Shown: positions 1 through 10,620 of the stretch, one piece after another
How the letters are laid out: each line of letters starts with the position of its first letter
Numbering within the stretch: the first letter of the stretch is position 1
DNA from: Fremontodendron californicum
Lineage: Eukaryota > Streptophyta > Magnoliopsida > Malvales > Malvaceae
Reading direction: 5' to 3'
Length of the DNA: 64,000 nucleotides
Assembly (NCBI GenBank): GCA_030761205.1
Contig: JAULJL010000035.1
Location: forward strand, 16,471,001 to 16,535,000
Made by a program: the position numbers and the translations under genes
Notes under the pieces: model-generated
Database searches by the model: none
What the model was told of the DNA's origin: nothing
What the model saw: the letters and a program-made list of their open reading frames with translations, nothing else

Positions 1-1455
1 TTAAAGAAAAACAAAGCAGTTTTTTCTCCTCCAAAAACTCGTACATCTCTGATTTTTCTGGGAATTCATCTTTGATTCGAAAATTAAGCCGATTTTTTTT
101 CGTGTAGTTTTACATCTTCTGAGTTTCCAGTATTTTTTTAGAATTTTTGGAATTTTTAAAAATAGGATAAAAATTCGTGGATTAAAACTGGACAGTGGAG
201 TCAGAATTGAATTAAAAAAAAAAACAATTTTCTGTTTTGGTTAATTTACTTAGAGTGGGCTGATTAGAAGGGTTAGCTACTGACTTAGGGTAATTTCTAA
301 GCCTTTTCAAACTCTAAAAATGGTTTTTCAAGTCCCGGGTTAAGGGTAGTCAAGTCCGGATTTTTTAAACTTAGGAAATTAGAGCCATTTTAAAGAAATT
401 AGCCCATTTTTTATTTTTAATTCAAGCTTTTCAAAATTGTTTTCAAACAATCACAAAGTATTTTGGTTTTAGAATATTTAATTTGACATATTTTCCTAAG
501 GTAGCCGGATATCTTTTTAGATATACGGATTTCCTTAATTAAAGGAAAAAAATACATTTCATGCATTGCATTTTTATATTCATGCATTTTATATAATATG
601 TGATTCTTGCTATAATAATTTCTATGATATTGTTGTTATTTTGATTTATATTTTTTGATGTTACATGGTTTATTATATGGTTTCGAATATTTCATGATAT
701 CCTATGCTTTTATTTAGTTATCTTTATTTAGCATATACGTATTCATTTATTTTAAATGTTTTCAAAAGATAATGGTTTTCAATAAAAATAAAGATATTCC
801 CGAGTTAAAATAATTCATGAGTTCTCTACCGGGTTTGCTGGAGGGAATATCATCAATTATCATTAATAAAGGAATATCTTTCTTTCAAAAAAGAGAATGA
901 TTCGGAAAGTTTTCCAAAACTAATAAAAATTTCTATATTTTGCCACGTTTGTTGGGGAATATAGGAAAATTTTGAATTTATAAATTCTGGATCATTTTCA
1001 ATAAAAAAAATGAAATTATTTTTCTTTAAATTGGGAATTAACTTGAAATACTAAATTTAAAACCAACTTTTTACCGAGACTTGAGATAACACACGATTAA
1101 TAAGGTACCGATTTATACGGGCGTTGTGGGGGTGCTAATCCTTCCCCACACGTAACCGACTCCCGAACCCGCTTCTTTGATTTCTCTGGTTTAAAACGCA
1201 GACTTGAAATTGGTTTTTAAAATGTTTTAATTAATTTTTAAAATATTTTATAAAACCGGTTTTAATAGGTGGCCGATCACACCTAGCTAAAAAAGATTGG
1301 TGGCGACTCCATGTCTTTTTTAAGGTCATTTTCAAAACCTTCATTTTTCTAGAGGAATTAAGTCGACTTTTCCTCGATTTTTTTTAATGTCACGCCTAAC
1401 GAATAATAAAGTCTTGCGATGAGACTCGTCGTTATTTTTTTTTTAGGTTGCGACA
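1..1455 (+). repeat. 5' LTR, last 1455 bases (truncated by window)
   Basis: Direct repeat of 13626-15083 with about two substitutions (C/G near 118 versus 13743, and G/A in the 'aaactg(g/a)acag' stretch). It ends TTGCGACA just before the primer binding site. The first ~3 kb of this LTR lie before the window. No coding potential. Confidence 0.93.
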
Positions 1456-1458
1456 GCT

Positions 1459-1477
1459 TGGCGACTCCACTGGGGAC
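1459..1477 (+). other. Primer binding site, tRNA-Arg type
   Basis: TGGCGACTCCACTGGGGAC lies three bases after the 5' LTR. It starts with TGG, the complement of a tRNA CCA end, and is complementary to the 3' end expected of a plant tRNA-Arg with acceptor GACTCC. This is the primer class described for Ogre/Tat elements. The tRNA identity is from memory of the family. Confidence 0.75.
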
Positions 1478-3014
1478 ATATTAGAGAGTCAGGCCTAGAA
1501 TTAGTCGTGTGTTATCAAAGTCTCGGTTTTGTTGGTTTAATTGGTATTTGATTTTAATTCCCACATTTTTTTAATAAGGAGAATTTTGAAAATAATAAAT
1601 TGTTTTTAAATATGTTCATACTCATGTGCATGCATTTTATTTTTGTTCTCTAGTTATTTAAGGTTGTATATTATAATTGCTTGTTGGTTAATGCGTTACA
1701 CTATTCTTGAATGTTTTAATTGCTAGGGCATTTAGAATAAGGTTTGTAGAATAGGTGGTGAAAGGTTTATTATTCCTCCACACACACTACACGTGCATTT
1801 GCATAACATGAATCCTATACCCGGGTTCCGTCCTTTTAAGTGGGAGTAAAGTAACTACGCCTTCGTGATTGATCCTCCGTATGGGCTAGTGAAACACTTT
1901 CGGAGTATAAAGTACCTAATGCCTTCGTGATGATCCTCCGCATGGGCATAGGAAAATATACTCTAACGAATTGAACCCGCTTTTATCGGGGTGCCTTACT
2001 AGCCTTCACCGGCGACAGTGAGGAACAATTCGGAGCCTTAGAACCGATTCACCCTCATATAGTGAACCTAGGCGAAGCCATGCCGGATTTCCGTTAGATA
2101 TACCGAAAATAGGAACACATAGAGGGACAGTTCTAAACCTTTTGTTACCTATTTTACACTCCGAATAAGTGTGGTAGATCGGGCAACGATGTACGTACAT
2201 CGCCCGTAATAAATGTGATACTCCGCCTCGAAGACATCGTGATGCCTAAATAAGCAGATATTGCTGGGGCAGATGTTCATTAGCTGTTTTTTTTATAAAA
2301 AAAAAAAAAAAAAAATCTTTTTTCAAGCATTTTGCATGTTGCACATTTCATACATGTGTGAATAGAGCATGTACATTTTTGGTTGTGTTATTGATCTCAT
2401 TCTTTGCAATAAACAGTTGGTAATTTCATTTGATGATTTCATAAAACCGGTAGTGTCACATGAAGATTTGCATATGGTACCATAGTGGGATCCACCCTGA
2501 AATTCTTTTGAAAATAATGTGATTGGTTTTTCATAAATAAAAAAAAAAACACAAAAAAAAAGCATGTTAAAAAAAAATCATAAATTAGGAGGCAAATCTT
2601 GCATAATGAGATTTTTGAATAATCAAGATTTAGGTCCCACCAATTTCGTGTAATCATTGGTTAATTTATTTGTGTCATTTTGACATCGTGTTACAGTCAT
2701 AACATGCATGATTATTCATTGTAGAATACATTTGTGATATACATGGTCATTCTTTGTACCTACCTTTGTATTAATTCATTTATTCTTAGCATGTATCATT
2801 TTGACATCATAGCATGCATGGTCATTCATTGTAGGACACGTTTATAACATGCATAGTCATTATCTGTATATACCTGGCATTAGATTGCATCCATAGCATA
2901 CATAGTCATCATAATTTCTCTGTATATGTTCATGCATTAACCATCAGTTTATTCATGCACATAGGAATAGAGCATGTACATTCATAATCTTAATCTCATG
3001 ACATTTTCATTTGC
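1478..3014 (+). other. Untranslated leader of the gypsy element
   Basis: No open frame of note. 1770-2230 holds two near-repeats containing 'gccttcgtga' and 'gatcctccg'. A decayed antisense relative of this stretch lies at about 45720-46230. 2280-2310 is an A/T homopolymer block. 2690-3000 contains degenerate repeats built on 'catagcatgcatggtcattc', related to those at 4240-4700. Confidence 0.6.
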
Positions 3015-3965
3015 ATGAAAGGGGTTCGAGATATGAGGAATGAATCGGAGGAACGATTGGGTGCTTTGGAACGCAATCAAGATGAATATGGACATGAAAT
3101 CCGAGAGGTGAAGGAACAACTTGCCAAATTGCTGAAAATGGTTGAGGATATGGGTAACAGTAAAGGTGAACTTTCTCAGGGCTTCGCATCATCTTCGGAT
3201 CAACCAAAACCATTAGGTCCAGAACATACAATCCTTGCTGGATCCTGCACTTGTCAATGCCACAAAGGTTGCAATCCTGATGAAATTGTGGACAAAATCA
3301 TGAAAATAATTAAACCGGAAAGCCTGATACCAAAGACAGAAACCTCGAATCCAGTACCATACCTGCAAACTGTTCTAGGTCCAAACCAGTATCCCCACCC
3401 TACTATGGTCCAATCGTCCATTGGGACGACCACTACGGGATTCCTGAATCCCACTCCATCGTTACCAACTACCAGTTCATACTATTTCCCTCATCAATCA
3501 CCTTATCCAGTACCTGAGATAGGAACCTCGAGCTATGTACAACCTCCAAAGGCCCCGTGTCCAAATCCATACCTTTACCATGCTGTTCCGCCACATCCCC
3601 ATGTAAACACTCCGGTTCGAACCTTAGTGCTACCACCAAGTGCCCCAACTCCTAGGCCATGTGTGACTAAGAAACGATCCCAGAATAAGACCCAAATGCA
3701 TTTTGATCCCATTCCAATCAGCTACCAAGAGCTCCTCCCTATACTGATCCAAAATCACATGGTTGCCTGTGTCCCATTGAAACCCCTGTTACCACCATAT
3801 CCAATATGGTATAATCCAAATGAAAGATGTGATTATCACTGTGGAATTGTTGGCCATAGCATCGAAGATTGTATAGCAGTCAAAAGGAAAGTGCAAGCTC
3901 TCATAGATGCCAAGTGGTTGGATCCAACGACACTGATTGATAAAGGACTGGGAAAACGCCATTAG
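3015..3965 (+). CDS. Gag-like ORF 1 of the gypsy element (gag core absent)
   Basis: An intact 316-codon frame. The N-terminus (about residues 5-45) is rich in Glu, Arg, Leu and Lys and looks coiled-coil. Residues ~95-225 are Pro/Ser/Tyr-rich and low in complexity. The C-terminus has a zinc-knuckle-like C-x2-H-x5-H-x4-C (CDYHCGIVGHSIEDC) followed by a basic helix. The same signature ends the second gag frame at 6080-6130, so the two frames appear related. This one lacks the central retrotransposon gag domain. It could be the extra ORF known upstream of gag in Ogre-type elements, or an internally deleted gag duplicate. The first ATG after the leader (3015) is taken as the start. Function unknown; a nucleic-acid-binding capsid accessory is an inference. 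Confidence 0.7.
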   Translation: MKGVRDMRNESEERLGALERNQDEYGHEIREVKEQLAKLLKMVEDMGNSKGELSQGFASSSDQPKPLGPEHTILAGSCTCQCHKGCNPDEIVDKIMKIIKPESLIPKTETSNPVPYLQTVLGPNQYPHPTMVQSSIGTTTTGFLNPTPSLPTTSSYYFPHQSPYPVPEIGTSSYVQPPKAPCPNPYLYHAVPPHPHVNTPVRTLVLPPSAPTPRPCVTKKRSQNKTQMHFDPIPISYQELLPILIQNHMVACVPLKPLLPPYPIWYNPNERCDYHCGIVGHSIEDCIAVKRKVQALIDAKWLDPTTLIDKGLGKRH

Positions 3966-4795
3966 GATTGGGAGATTTACAGCATTGAAGTGGAAAGACT
4001 TCGGTCTTATATGATGTAATAGGATTTCACTTTTTCAGTAGCCGGCTCTTATAGCCTTAGGATGCTAGGAAGAATAAAGTGCTTGTAAAGACAGTTTTAA
4101 CTACTGCTCAAATTTTGTAAAACATGGTTTATACCATTGTGAACATTGATATGGGAATGAATTGAGTATGCTTCAAATTTATAAGATGTTGATGATTAAG
4201 TTCCTCCGATTCTTATTTCCTCCGTGATATCTTCCCCTTTGCATTTTGCATCCCATCAATTATTTGTCAGGTTGCATTCATAACAAACATAGTCAGCATA
4301 ATTTCTTTGTATATGTTCATGCATTAATTTGCTTATTACATACATCATGTTAGCATTAGGTCGCATTCATGACACACATGGTTAGCATGATTTTCTTTGT
4401 ATATACTCTATATCAATCATTCATTGTTTGCATGTATCATAATTGACACCGTGTTGCATTCATAGGATATATGATCATTCATTGGGAAACATGCTAAAAT
4501 GCACATGATCAGTCATTGCATATATCCATGTGTTGATTTGTTTATTCTTTGTTTGCAACATGTTGGCATTGTGATTGCATTTATCACATATATGGTCAGC
4601 ATGTTTCCATTGTACATATCCATACATCATATTGTTTAGGCTTCACATGCATGAAATTGCATTCATGGCTCATTCATCATGACATACATTTGGGGGAAAT
4701 AAAATAGAAGTTGGCTTGGCTTTAGGAGTCTTTGAAAGAATTTCCATTTCAAATCAGAAGAAGTACTGAGTACACTTTTAATACAGGCCGGTGCT
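3966..4795 (+). other. Spacer between the two gag-like frames
   Basis: No gene seen. 4240-4700 is a run of degenerate repeats around 'catggtcagcat', 'tttgtatat' and 'tcatgcat', similar to 2690-3000 before the first frame. Each gag-like frame is therefore preceded by the same type of repeat block, which supports duplication of a spacer-plus-gag unit. Confidence 0.5.
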
Positions 4796-6211
4796 ATGGA
4801 GGATGAACAAGTTGCCCGAATGGAAAAAATGGAAAGGGAACAGAGAGAATTGCGAGAACAGCTAGCAAAATCTCAAGCAGAATCTAAGGATCAGATGACT
4901 AAACTGATGGAGCTAATGTCTGCTGTAATGAAGGGAAAAGGATACACCGAAAACTTTGTCGCCGGAGAAGGGTTAGAGGTACAAAAGGGCCAAGATGAGG
5001 TAGCAATAAGTGATGCCCAGAACACTGTTAACCCCGTCAATGTCCTAAAATCAGATGATCTGGCTGAACAGGCAAAGTTGAAAAGGGTTGCAGTAAATGA
5101 GGTTGAGTTGGCAGATTCCCAAGGGAAATATCAGTTGTTAGATGAAAGGCTCCGGGCAATAGAAAGAAAAGATGTATTCGGGAGTGTGGAGGCGAAAGAA
5201 CGATGCTTGGTCCTCGATTTAGTCATTCCTCCTAAGTTCAAGATCCCTGACTTTGTGAAATATGACGGGACGACCGATCCATCAGCCCACATCACTATGT
5301 TCTGCCGAAAGATGACAAGTCAGATAGATAATGATAAGCTTTTGATTCACTGCTTTCAGGATAGCCTCAGCGGGTCCGCAATTAGGTGGTATAGTTAGTT
5401 GAGCAAGGATCAGATTCGCTCTTGGAATGATTTGGCTGGGGCTTTTCTAAACCAGTACAAGCATATGACCGACAAGACACTTGATCGTCTCACTTTGCAA
5501 AATATGGAGAAAAAAGCTACTGAGAGCTTCAAAGAATATGCACAACGGTGGATGAGCCTGGCTGCCCAAATACAACCGCCCTTGACACAAAAGGAAATCA
5601 CTATCCTTTTTGTGACTACACTGCATGCCCCGTACTATGACAGACTTGTCGGCAATGCTTCGAAGAATTTTGCGGACATGGTAATTTCAGGGGAGATGAT
5701 TGAGAATGCTATCAAGAATGGGAAACTTGAAAGAGAAGGAACATCCAATACCGAGAGAAATAAGGCACCAAGAAAGAAAGAGGAAGATGTCCAAACTATG
5801 GAAGATTTCATCCCATATTCCCAATTTCCCTCATACCAATCATGTTACCCTACTGAGGTATCTCCAAGCCTTTATCCTTACCTATCCACACAAACACCTA
5901 ATCCTATACCAGCCCTTGCAACAAGGCCTACTTCTAGAAAACGACCGCGAGAAAATCAAGAAAGAATTCCAATCCCCATCCCTGACTTACTGCCATTACT
6001 AATAAAGAATCAGTACCTTACCCCGGTACCTTTGAAAATAGCTCCGAATCCATCAGCAAGGAGTTATGACCCTGACAGCAAGTGTGATTATCACCTAGGG
6101 GTAGTTGGGCATTCAACTGAAAAATGCAGACAACTGAAGGAAATGATTGAAAGTTTTATCCGTGATGGTATTTTGACACCGGAGCTTATCGATCAATGGA
6201 AGGCCACTTAG
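4796..6211 (+). pseudogene. Gag ORF of the gypsy element with one in-frame TAG
   Basis: One reading frame of about 471 codons, interrupted only by TAG at 5396-5398. Residues 1-45 look coiled-coil. A retrotransposon gag (capsid) domain covers about residues 140-310, including FKIPDFVKYDGTTDP before the stop and SWNDLAGAFLNQY, EYAQRW and FADMV after it. A Pro-rich linker follows, then CDYHLGVVGHSTEKC, a C-x2-H-x5-H-x4-C knuckle, near the end. Capsid protein packages the element RNA. Because the frame is clean apart from one nonsense codon, the stop may be a recent mutation or may be read through. No protease or pol follows. Confidence 0.85.
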
Positions 6212-9118
6212 CCCTAAATCAATTTCTTTCAGGGTTTTAGGGGGAGAATTACTACCTTTGAAGGATGTCAATAGGAGCATTTTTGACGCATGTAGTTTTA
6301 TACACTGTGATGATGAAAGCACTTGTCTCATGTTAACATCTACATGAATTAAATGAATTTTAAATGCTTTGTGTTTGTTGTGTTTTAAATAAACGTGAAT
6401 TTACAAAAACAAGCATTAAGGAAGTTTTAATAATGGATAGTCTCAAGAAGATTGATGATCAGTGTTAGAAATGACCCAACACCATCCCCCTCTTTTTTGG
6501 GCTTCTCTATACCTAAACCTTGAATCAATAACACTTGAAAGACCTAATGCTTCAAGGAAAAATGAATGAAAAAAAAGAAGCATTGTCATTGCAAAATAAG
6601 CAAGGATGTAAATCCTAGTCTAGGCTATGAACAAAGGAACAAACTTTTTGAAATTTTTTGAATTCCTTGAAAATCAAACAAATGAGACATTCTTTCAAGA
6701 ATCCAGATTTTGATAATTTGGTGTGTGTCAGGATTGTGCTAAAACCATTCATGACCTTTCCCAATGACCACAAAACACTAATTGCCCAGACATCACTTCA
6801 TGATTGACACCTTGGGGCACAATGATTAAACTAGATTATCCCTTGTCCCAGAGAAAACCTGCTTTTGGGTCATGTTTTCCTTGTCTCTTCAAAGAACTCA
6901 GATTGGAAACTCAGCCTTTTCAAAACAGACCTAGACTTGCCATGTTCCTCGTTGATACAAATTCGCATGGATAATCAAATTGGGGCATCATATGTGGAAA
7001 TGATGGATACATAGTGAAGAAGGATGGGCTAATGCATGAATCATTGGGGGCATGCGACGAAAAAAAAAAAGAAAAAAAAGAAAAAGAAAAATCATGATAT
7101 CATGCATATGAGAATTCGGATGATTCCAAAGTGCAAAATGAAATTCTGAATATCTATTTCCCCTGAGGATTGCTTTTCAATGAGAATATTTGGGCTTGAT
7201 ATGATGAATGGCCATCTTTCATATCCATTTCACAAGAAAAAAAATTATTATCCATAGTCACCCCTTTTGAGCCAAAAGAATTCTTAATTCTTTGAACCCT
7301 GATCAAGGATTACCCTCTACACTGGGGGGCAAATGCGAGGAAAGATCTTTTCAAAGATCATTGAGAAATGAGTGACAGCTCAGGGACAGACACAAAGCAA
7401 ATGGAGCCCCGAATAAATACGGGCGCACTCTGTCAAAGAAAAAAAGAAGAGGAAAAGATGACGAAATGAAAGCCAAGAAAAACAAACAAAAAACACAATA
7501 AAAAAATGTGTGTGAAAGACATGGCAAATTGAAAGCCAAAAGCAAGGAAGAAAAAGAGCAAAATCAAAAAGAAAGAAATGTCCAAGAAGAGACACATGCT
7601 TCAAAGAAAATCCTCTTCAAGAAAGGATCCTTGATCTGATTATCCTCAAACACATATTTTGGGCCTATTTATCCTTTCTTTCTGAATCCTGAGCCATGGC
7701 CTACATTACGTGCTTTAAAAGTCCATTTTGATCAAGCATGAATGTTTAATTTGAAGGGTTTTCCTCAGATTTTATCCCATCTTATCAAATTCTCATTTCA
7801 CTAAGGAAGAATTTAGAATTCTCAAGTGCATGGTAAAAAAAAAAAAAAAAAAGAGAAAAATTGAAAAGAATGGGACTCTAGGGCGAAAACCCAAAAAAAC
7901 GGGCGGTCTAGAGTAGAATGGGAATTTTCGATGCCATCGATGATAGTGCCGATACCCCAAAAGAAAAGATCTTATTAAAGGAGTGGTCATCGAGGAACAT
8001 CTAGGAATTCCTGAACCCCCCAAATTGTCAGCTCTCATTCGGAGGATTGTCTTCAAAAACTGAAACTTTGTTCCCAAGATTAAACTTTCCGGTTTAAACA
8101 TCCCAGCCAATCTTGATGCTTGACAAAATACCTTGATATGGAAACTAAAAGAATGTTGAATTTGTTTGGTTCTCAATGAATTCATGATTTATAAAAACTG
8201 TTCCATTTGTGAGCCTAGAAGGGATATACATTTTTGTCATGAAGTTTTCCTGGAAAAGCCAGAATCTTGTTATACCAAGCCTTGCCAATCCAGTTGAAAA
8301 AACCCAAATTGATACTTAGAGAAATTTCTAACAATGATCATCAGTCTTCAAAAGATTTGTACATCACACATTGTGGGGTTAATATTTTTTGTTCAGAAGT
8401 TTTCAAAATGCGAAAACAAATAAAAAGATTTTTCTGAAATACCCATTTTGATGTTGGCATGAGACAAGGATTTTTCTAACTCAAAGGTGTAGAACTGCCA
8501 GGATAGGTCTTGACTTCCAGATATGAGAAGAAGAAATAGAACCCGGTTCAGATCTCTGTTGATGAAAGTTTGAAAAACTGTTGGGGCAAAGAGAATAGCC
8601 AAAATGAATTGAAGATATACTCTGATTTGAAGAGGAAAAATGAATTTGAAAGGCTAAGCCAAAGTCTAGAAAAACAGCCGGGGGCACTTGCATCACTCAT
8701 GAGCACTCATCTCTTTATCGAGCTTTTGCATCTGCACAGTGTCGGCAAGCATTTGCATCATTCATGGGTATTTGCATTGGCATTATTCCATAAGCATCTG
8801 TATTTTACCTTTACATTTACATTCTTCATGGAATTCGTATTTGTGTCATCTCAAGCAATTGCATCATTTCTAGAATCATTGCATTTTCATTACTGTGTGG
8901 TAATTGTAGTTACACCATTCATAAACCAGTTACATGAACACAATTAGTAGGGGCATCTGCATCATGAAACATGGGCATCAATCCAAGTCATTTACATTTG
9001 CATTAAAGACATTTGCACCAGTTTAAGTCATTTCGTGTCTTATTCAACACCTGCATCTGCATCAAAAAGCATTCGCATCTTCTCAAAATCGTTAGGGTAA
9101 TTTTCAACAATTCTTCAA
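6212..9118 (+). other. Non-coding interior where pol would be expected
   Basis: About 2.9 kb with no frame that resembles protease, reverse transcriptase, RNase H or integrase on either strand. It is A-rich with purine blocks (7055-7090, 7440-7620, 7836-7880). From 8700 to 9080 it carries degenerate 'gcatttgcatca'-type repeats that grade into the minisatellite. It looks like replacement or long decay of pol rather than a simple recent deletion. Confidence 0.6.
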
Positions 9119-10260
9119 AGAACATCTTTAAGACCTCCGGGCATAACTTTTTTCAGGGGTAAGGCCTCCGGGCACTATTCTTAAGACCTCCGGGCATCAT
9201 TTTTAAAGTCGCATACAGCGCATTTTTTCCAAATTATGGGTAAGGCCTCCGGGCACCATTCTTAAGACCTCCGGGCATCATTTTTAAAGTCGCATACAGC
9301 GCATTTTTTCCAAATTATGGGTAAGGCCTCCGAGCACCATTCTTAAGACCTCCGGGCATCATTTTTAAAGTCGCATACAGTGCATTTCTTCCAAATCACG
9401 GGTAAGGCCTCCGGGCACCATTCTTAAGACCTCCGGGCATCATTTTTAAAGTCGCATACAGCGCATTTCTTCCAAATTATGGGTAAGGCCTCCGGGCACC
9501 ATTCTTAAGACCTCCGGGCATCATTTTTAAAGTCGCATACAGCGCATTTCTTCCAAATCACGGGTAAGGCCTCCGGGCACCATTCTTAAGACCTCCGGGC
9601 ATCATTTTTAAAGTCGCGTACAGCGCATTTCTTCCAAATTATGGGCAAGGCCTCCGGGCACCATTCTTAAGACCTCCGGGCATCATTTTTAAAGTCGCAT
9701 ACAGCGCATTTTTTCCAAATCACGGGTAAGGCCTCCTGGCACCATTCTTAAGACCTCCGGGCATCATTTTTAAAGTCGCATACAGCGCATTTTTTTCAAA
9801 TCACGGGTAAGGCCTCCGGGCACCATTCTTAAGGCCTATGGGCACCATTTTTAAGACCTCCGGGCATAATTTTTCAAATCACAGGTAAGACCTCCGGGCA
9901 ACATCTTTAAGACCTCCGGGCATAACTTTTTTCAGGGGTAAAACCTCGGGGCACCAATTTTTAAGACCTCCGGGCATAATTTTTTTCAAATCATAAGTAA
10001 GACCTCTGGGCAACATCTTTAAGACCTCCGGGCATAACTTTTTTCAGGGGTAAGACCTCCGGGTACCAATTTTTAAGACCTCCGGGCATAATTTTTCAAA
10101 TCACAGGTAAGACCTTCGGGCAACATCTTTAAGACCTCCGGGCATAACTTTTTTCAGGGGTAAGACCTCCGGGCACCAATTTTTAAGACCTCCGGGCACC
10201 AATTTTTAAGACCTCCGGGCACCATTTTAAGACCTTCGGGCACCAATTTTAAAGCCCTTC
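9119..10260 (+). repeat. 81-bp minisatellite inside the gypsy element
   Basis: From about 9183 the sequence repeats every 81 bases (starts at 9183, 9264, 9345 and so on to about 9830), each unit holding 'taagacctccgggcatcat', 'tcgcatacagcgcatt' and 'taaggcctccgggcacc'. From about 9830 to 10260 only the short 'aagacctccgggca' core recurs at shorter spacing. Units differ by single bases. Tandem repeats between pol and the 3' LTR are common in Tat/Ogre elements. Confidence 0.92.
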
Positions 10261-10605
10261 GAGCATAAATTTTTCTTTTGAAATCGAATTCATTCCCTTA
10301 AGACGAATCGAGCCTTGTTTAGGCAGGGAATTCAATTTAAGGACAAAATCTTCAATTTATTGTTTTTAAAAAAAATGAAAAAAGAGAAAAAAAAAATAAA
10401 AAAAAATAAAAAAAAATAAAAAAAAGGAAAAAAGAAAAAAGAAAAAAAAGAAGAAAGAAGAAAAAAATGAAAAAATGAAAAATAGAAAATGAAAAAAATT
10501 AAAATGAAAAAGAAACCCCTTTCCCTTTCCTTCACATGTGATGTCACTGACCGTACAAAATTAGTGTCGGTTTATCTTTGCCTGATTCCTGATTCTCAGC
10601 AATAG
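10261..10605 (+). other. Purine-rich 3' untranslated region
   Basis: Dominated by A-runs with interspersed G and T (about 10365-10510). The frames on the opposite strand here are poly-Phe artefacts of homopurine DNA. No gene. Confidence 0.6.
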
Positions 10606-10620
10606 CCAAAGAGGGGTAGC
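10606..10620 (+). other. Polypurine tract of the gypsy element
   Basis: CAAAGAGGGGTAGC lies immediately before the TG that opens the 3' LTR at 10621, the expected place for the plus-strand priming site. Confidence 0.75.

Noticed and set aside
1..20. Window begins where the second 210-bp LTR repeat unit begins (equivalent to 13626)
   Set aside because: Could hint at a contig edge caused by the repeat, but a window cut at that point is equally possible.
2323..2565. Minus-strand 80-codon frame
   Set aside because: Lies in the retrotransposon leader across A/T homopolymers; no domain and no conservation.
7351..8185. Minus-strand frames of 64-130 codons
   Set aside because: Phe/Leu-rich shadows of purine-rich plus-strand DNA in the pol-less interior.
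8700..10260. CRISPR-like array
   Set aside because: Periodic repeats, but units are contiguous 81-bp tandem copies without unique spacers, inside a plant retrotransposon.
10332..10547. Minus-strand 71-codon Phe-rich frame
   Set aside because: Direct product of an A-rich tract before the polypurine tract.
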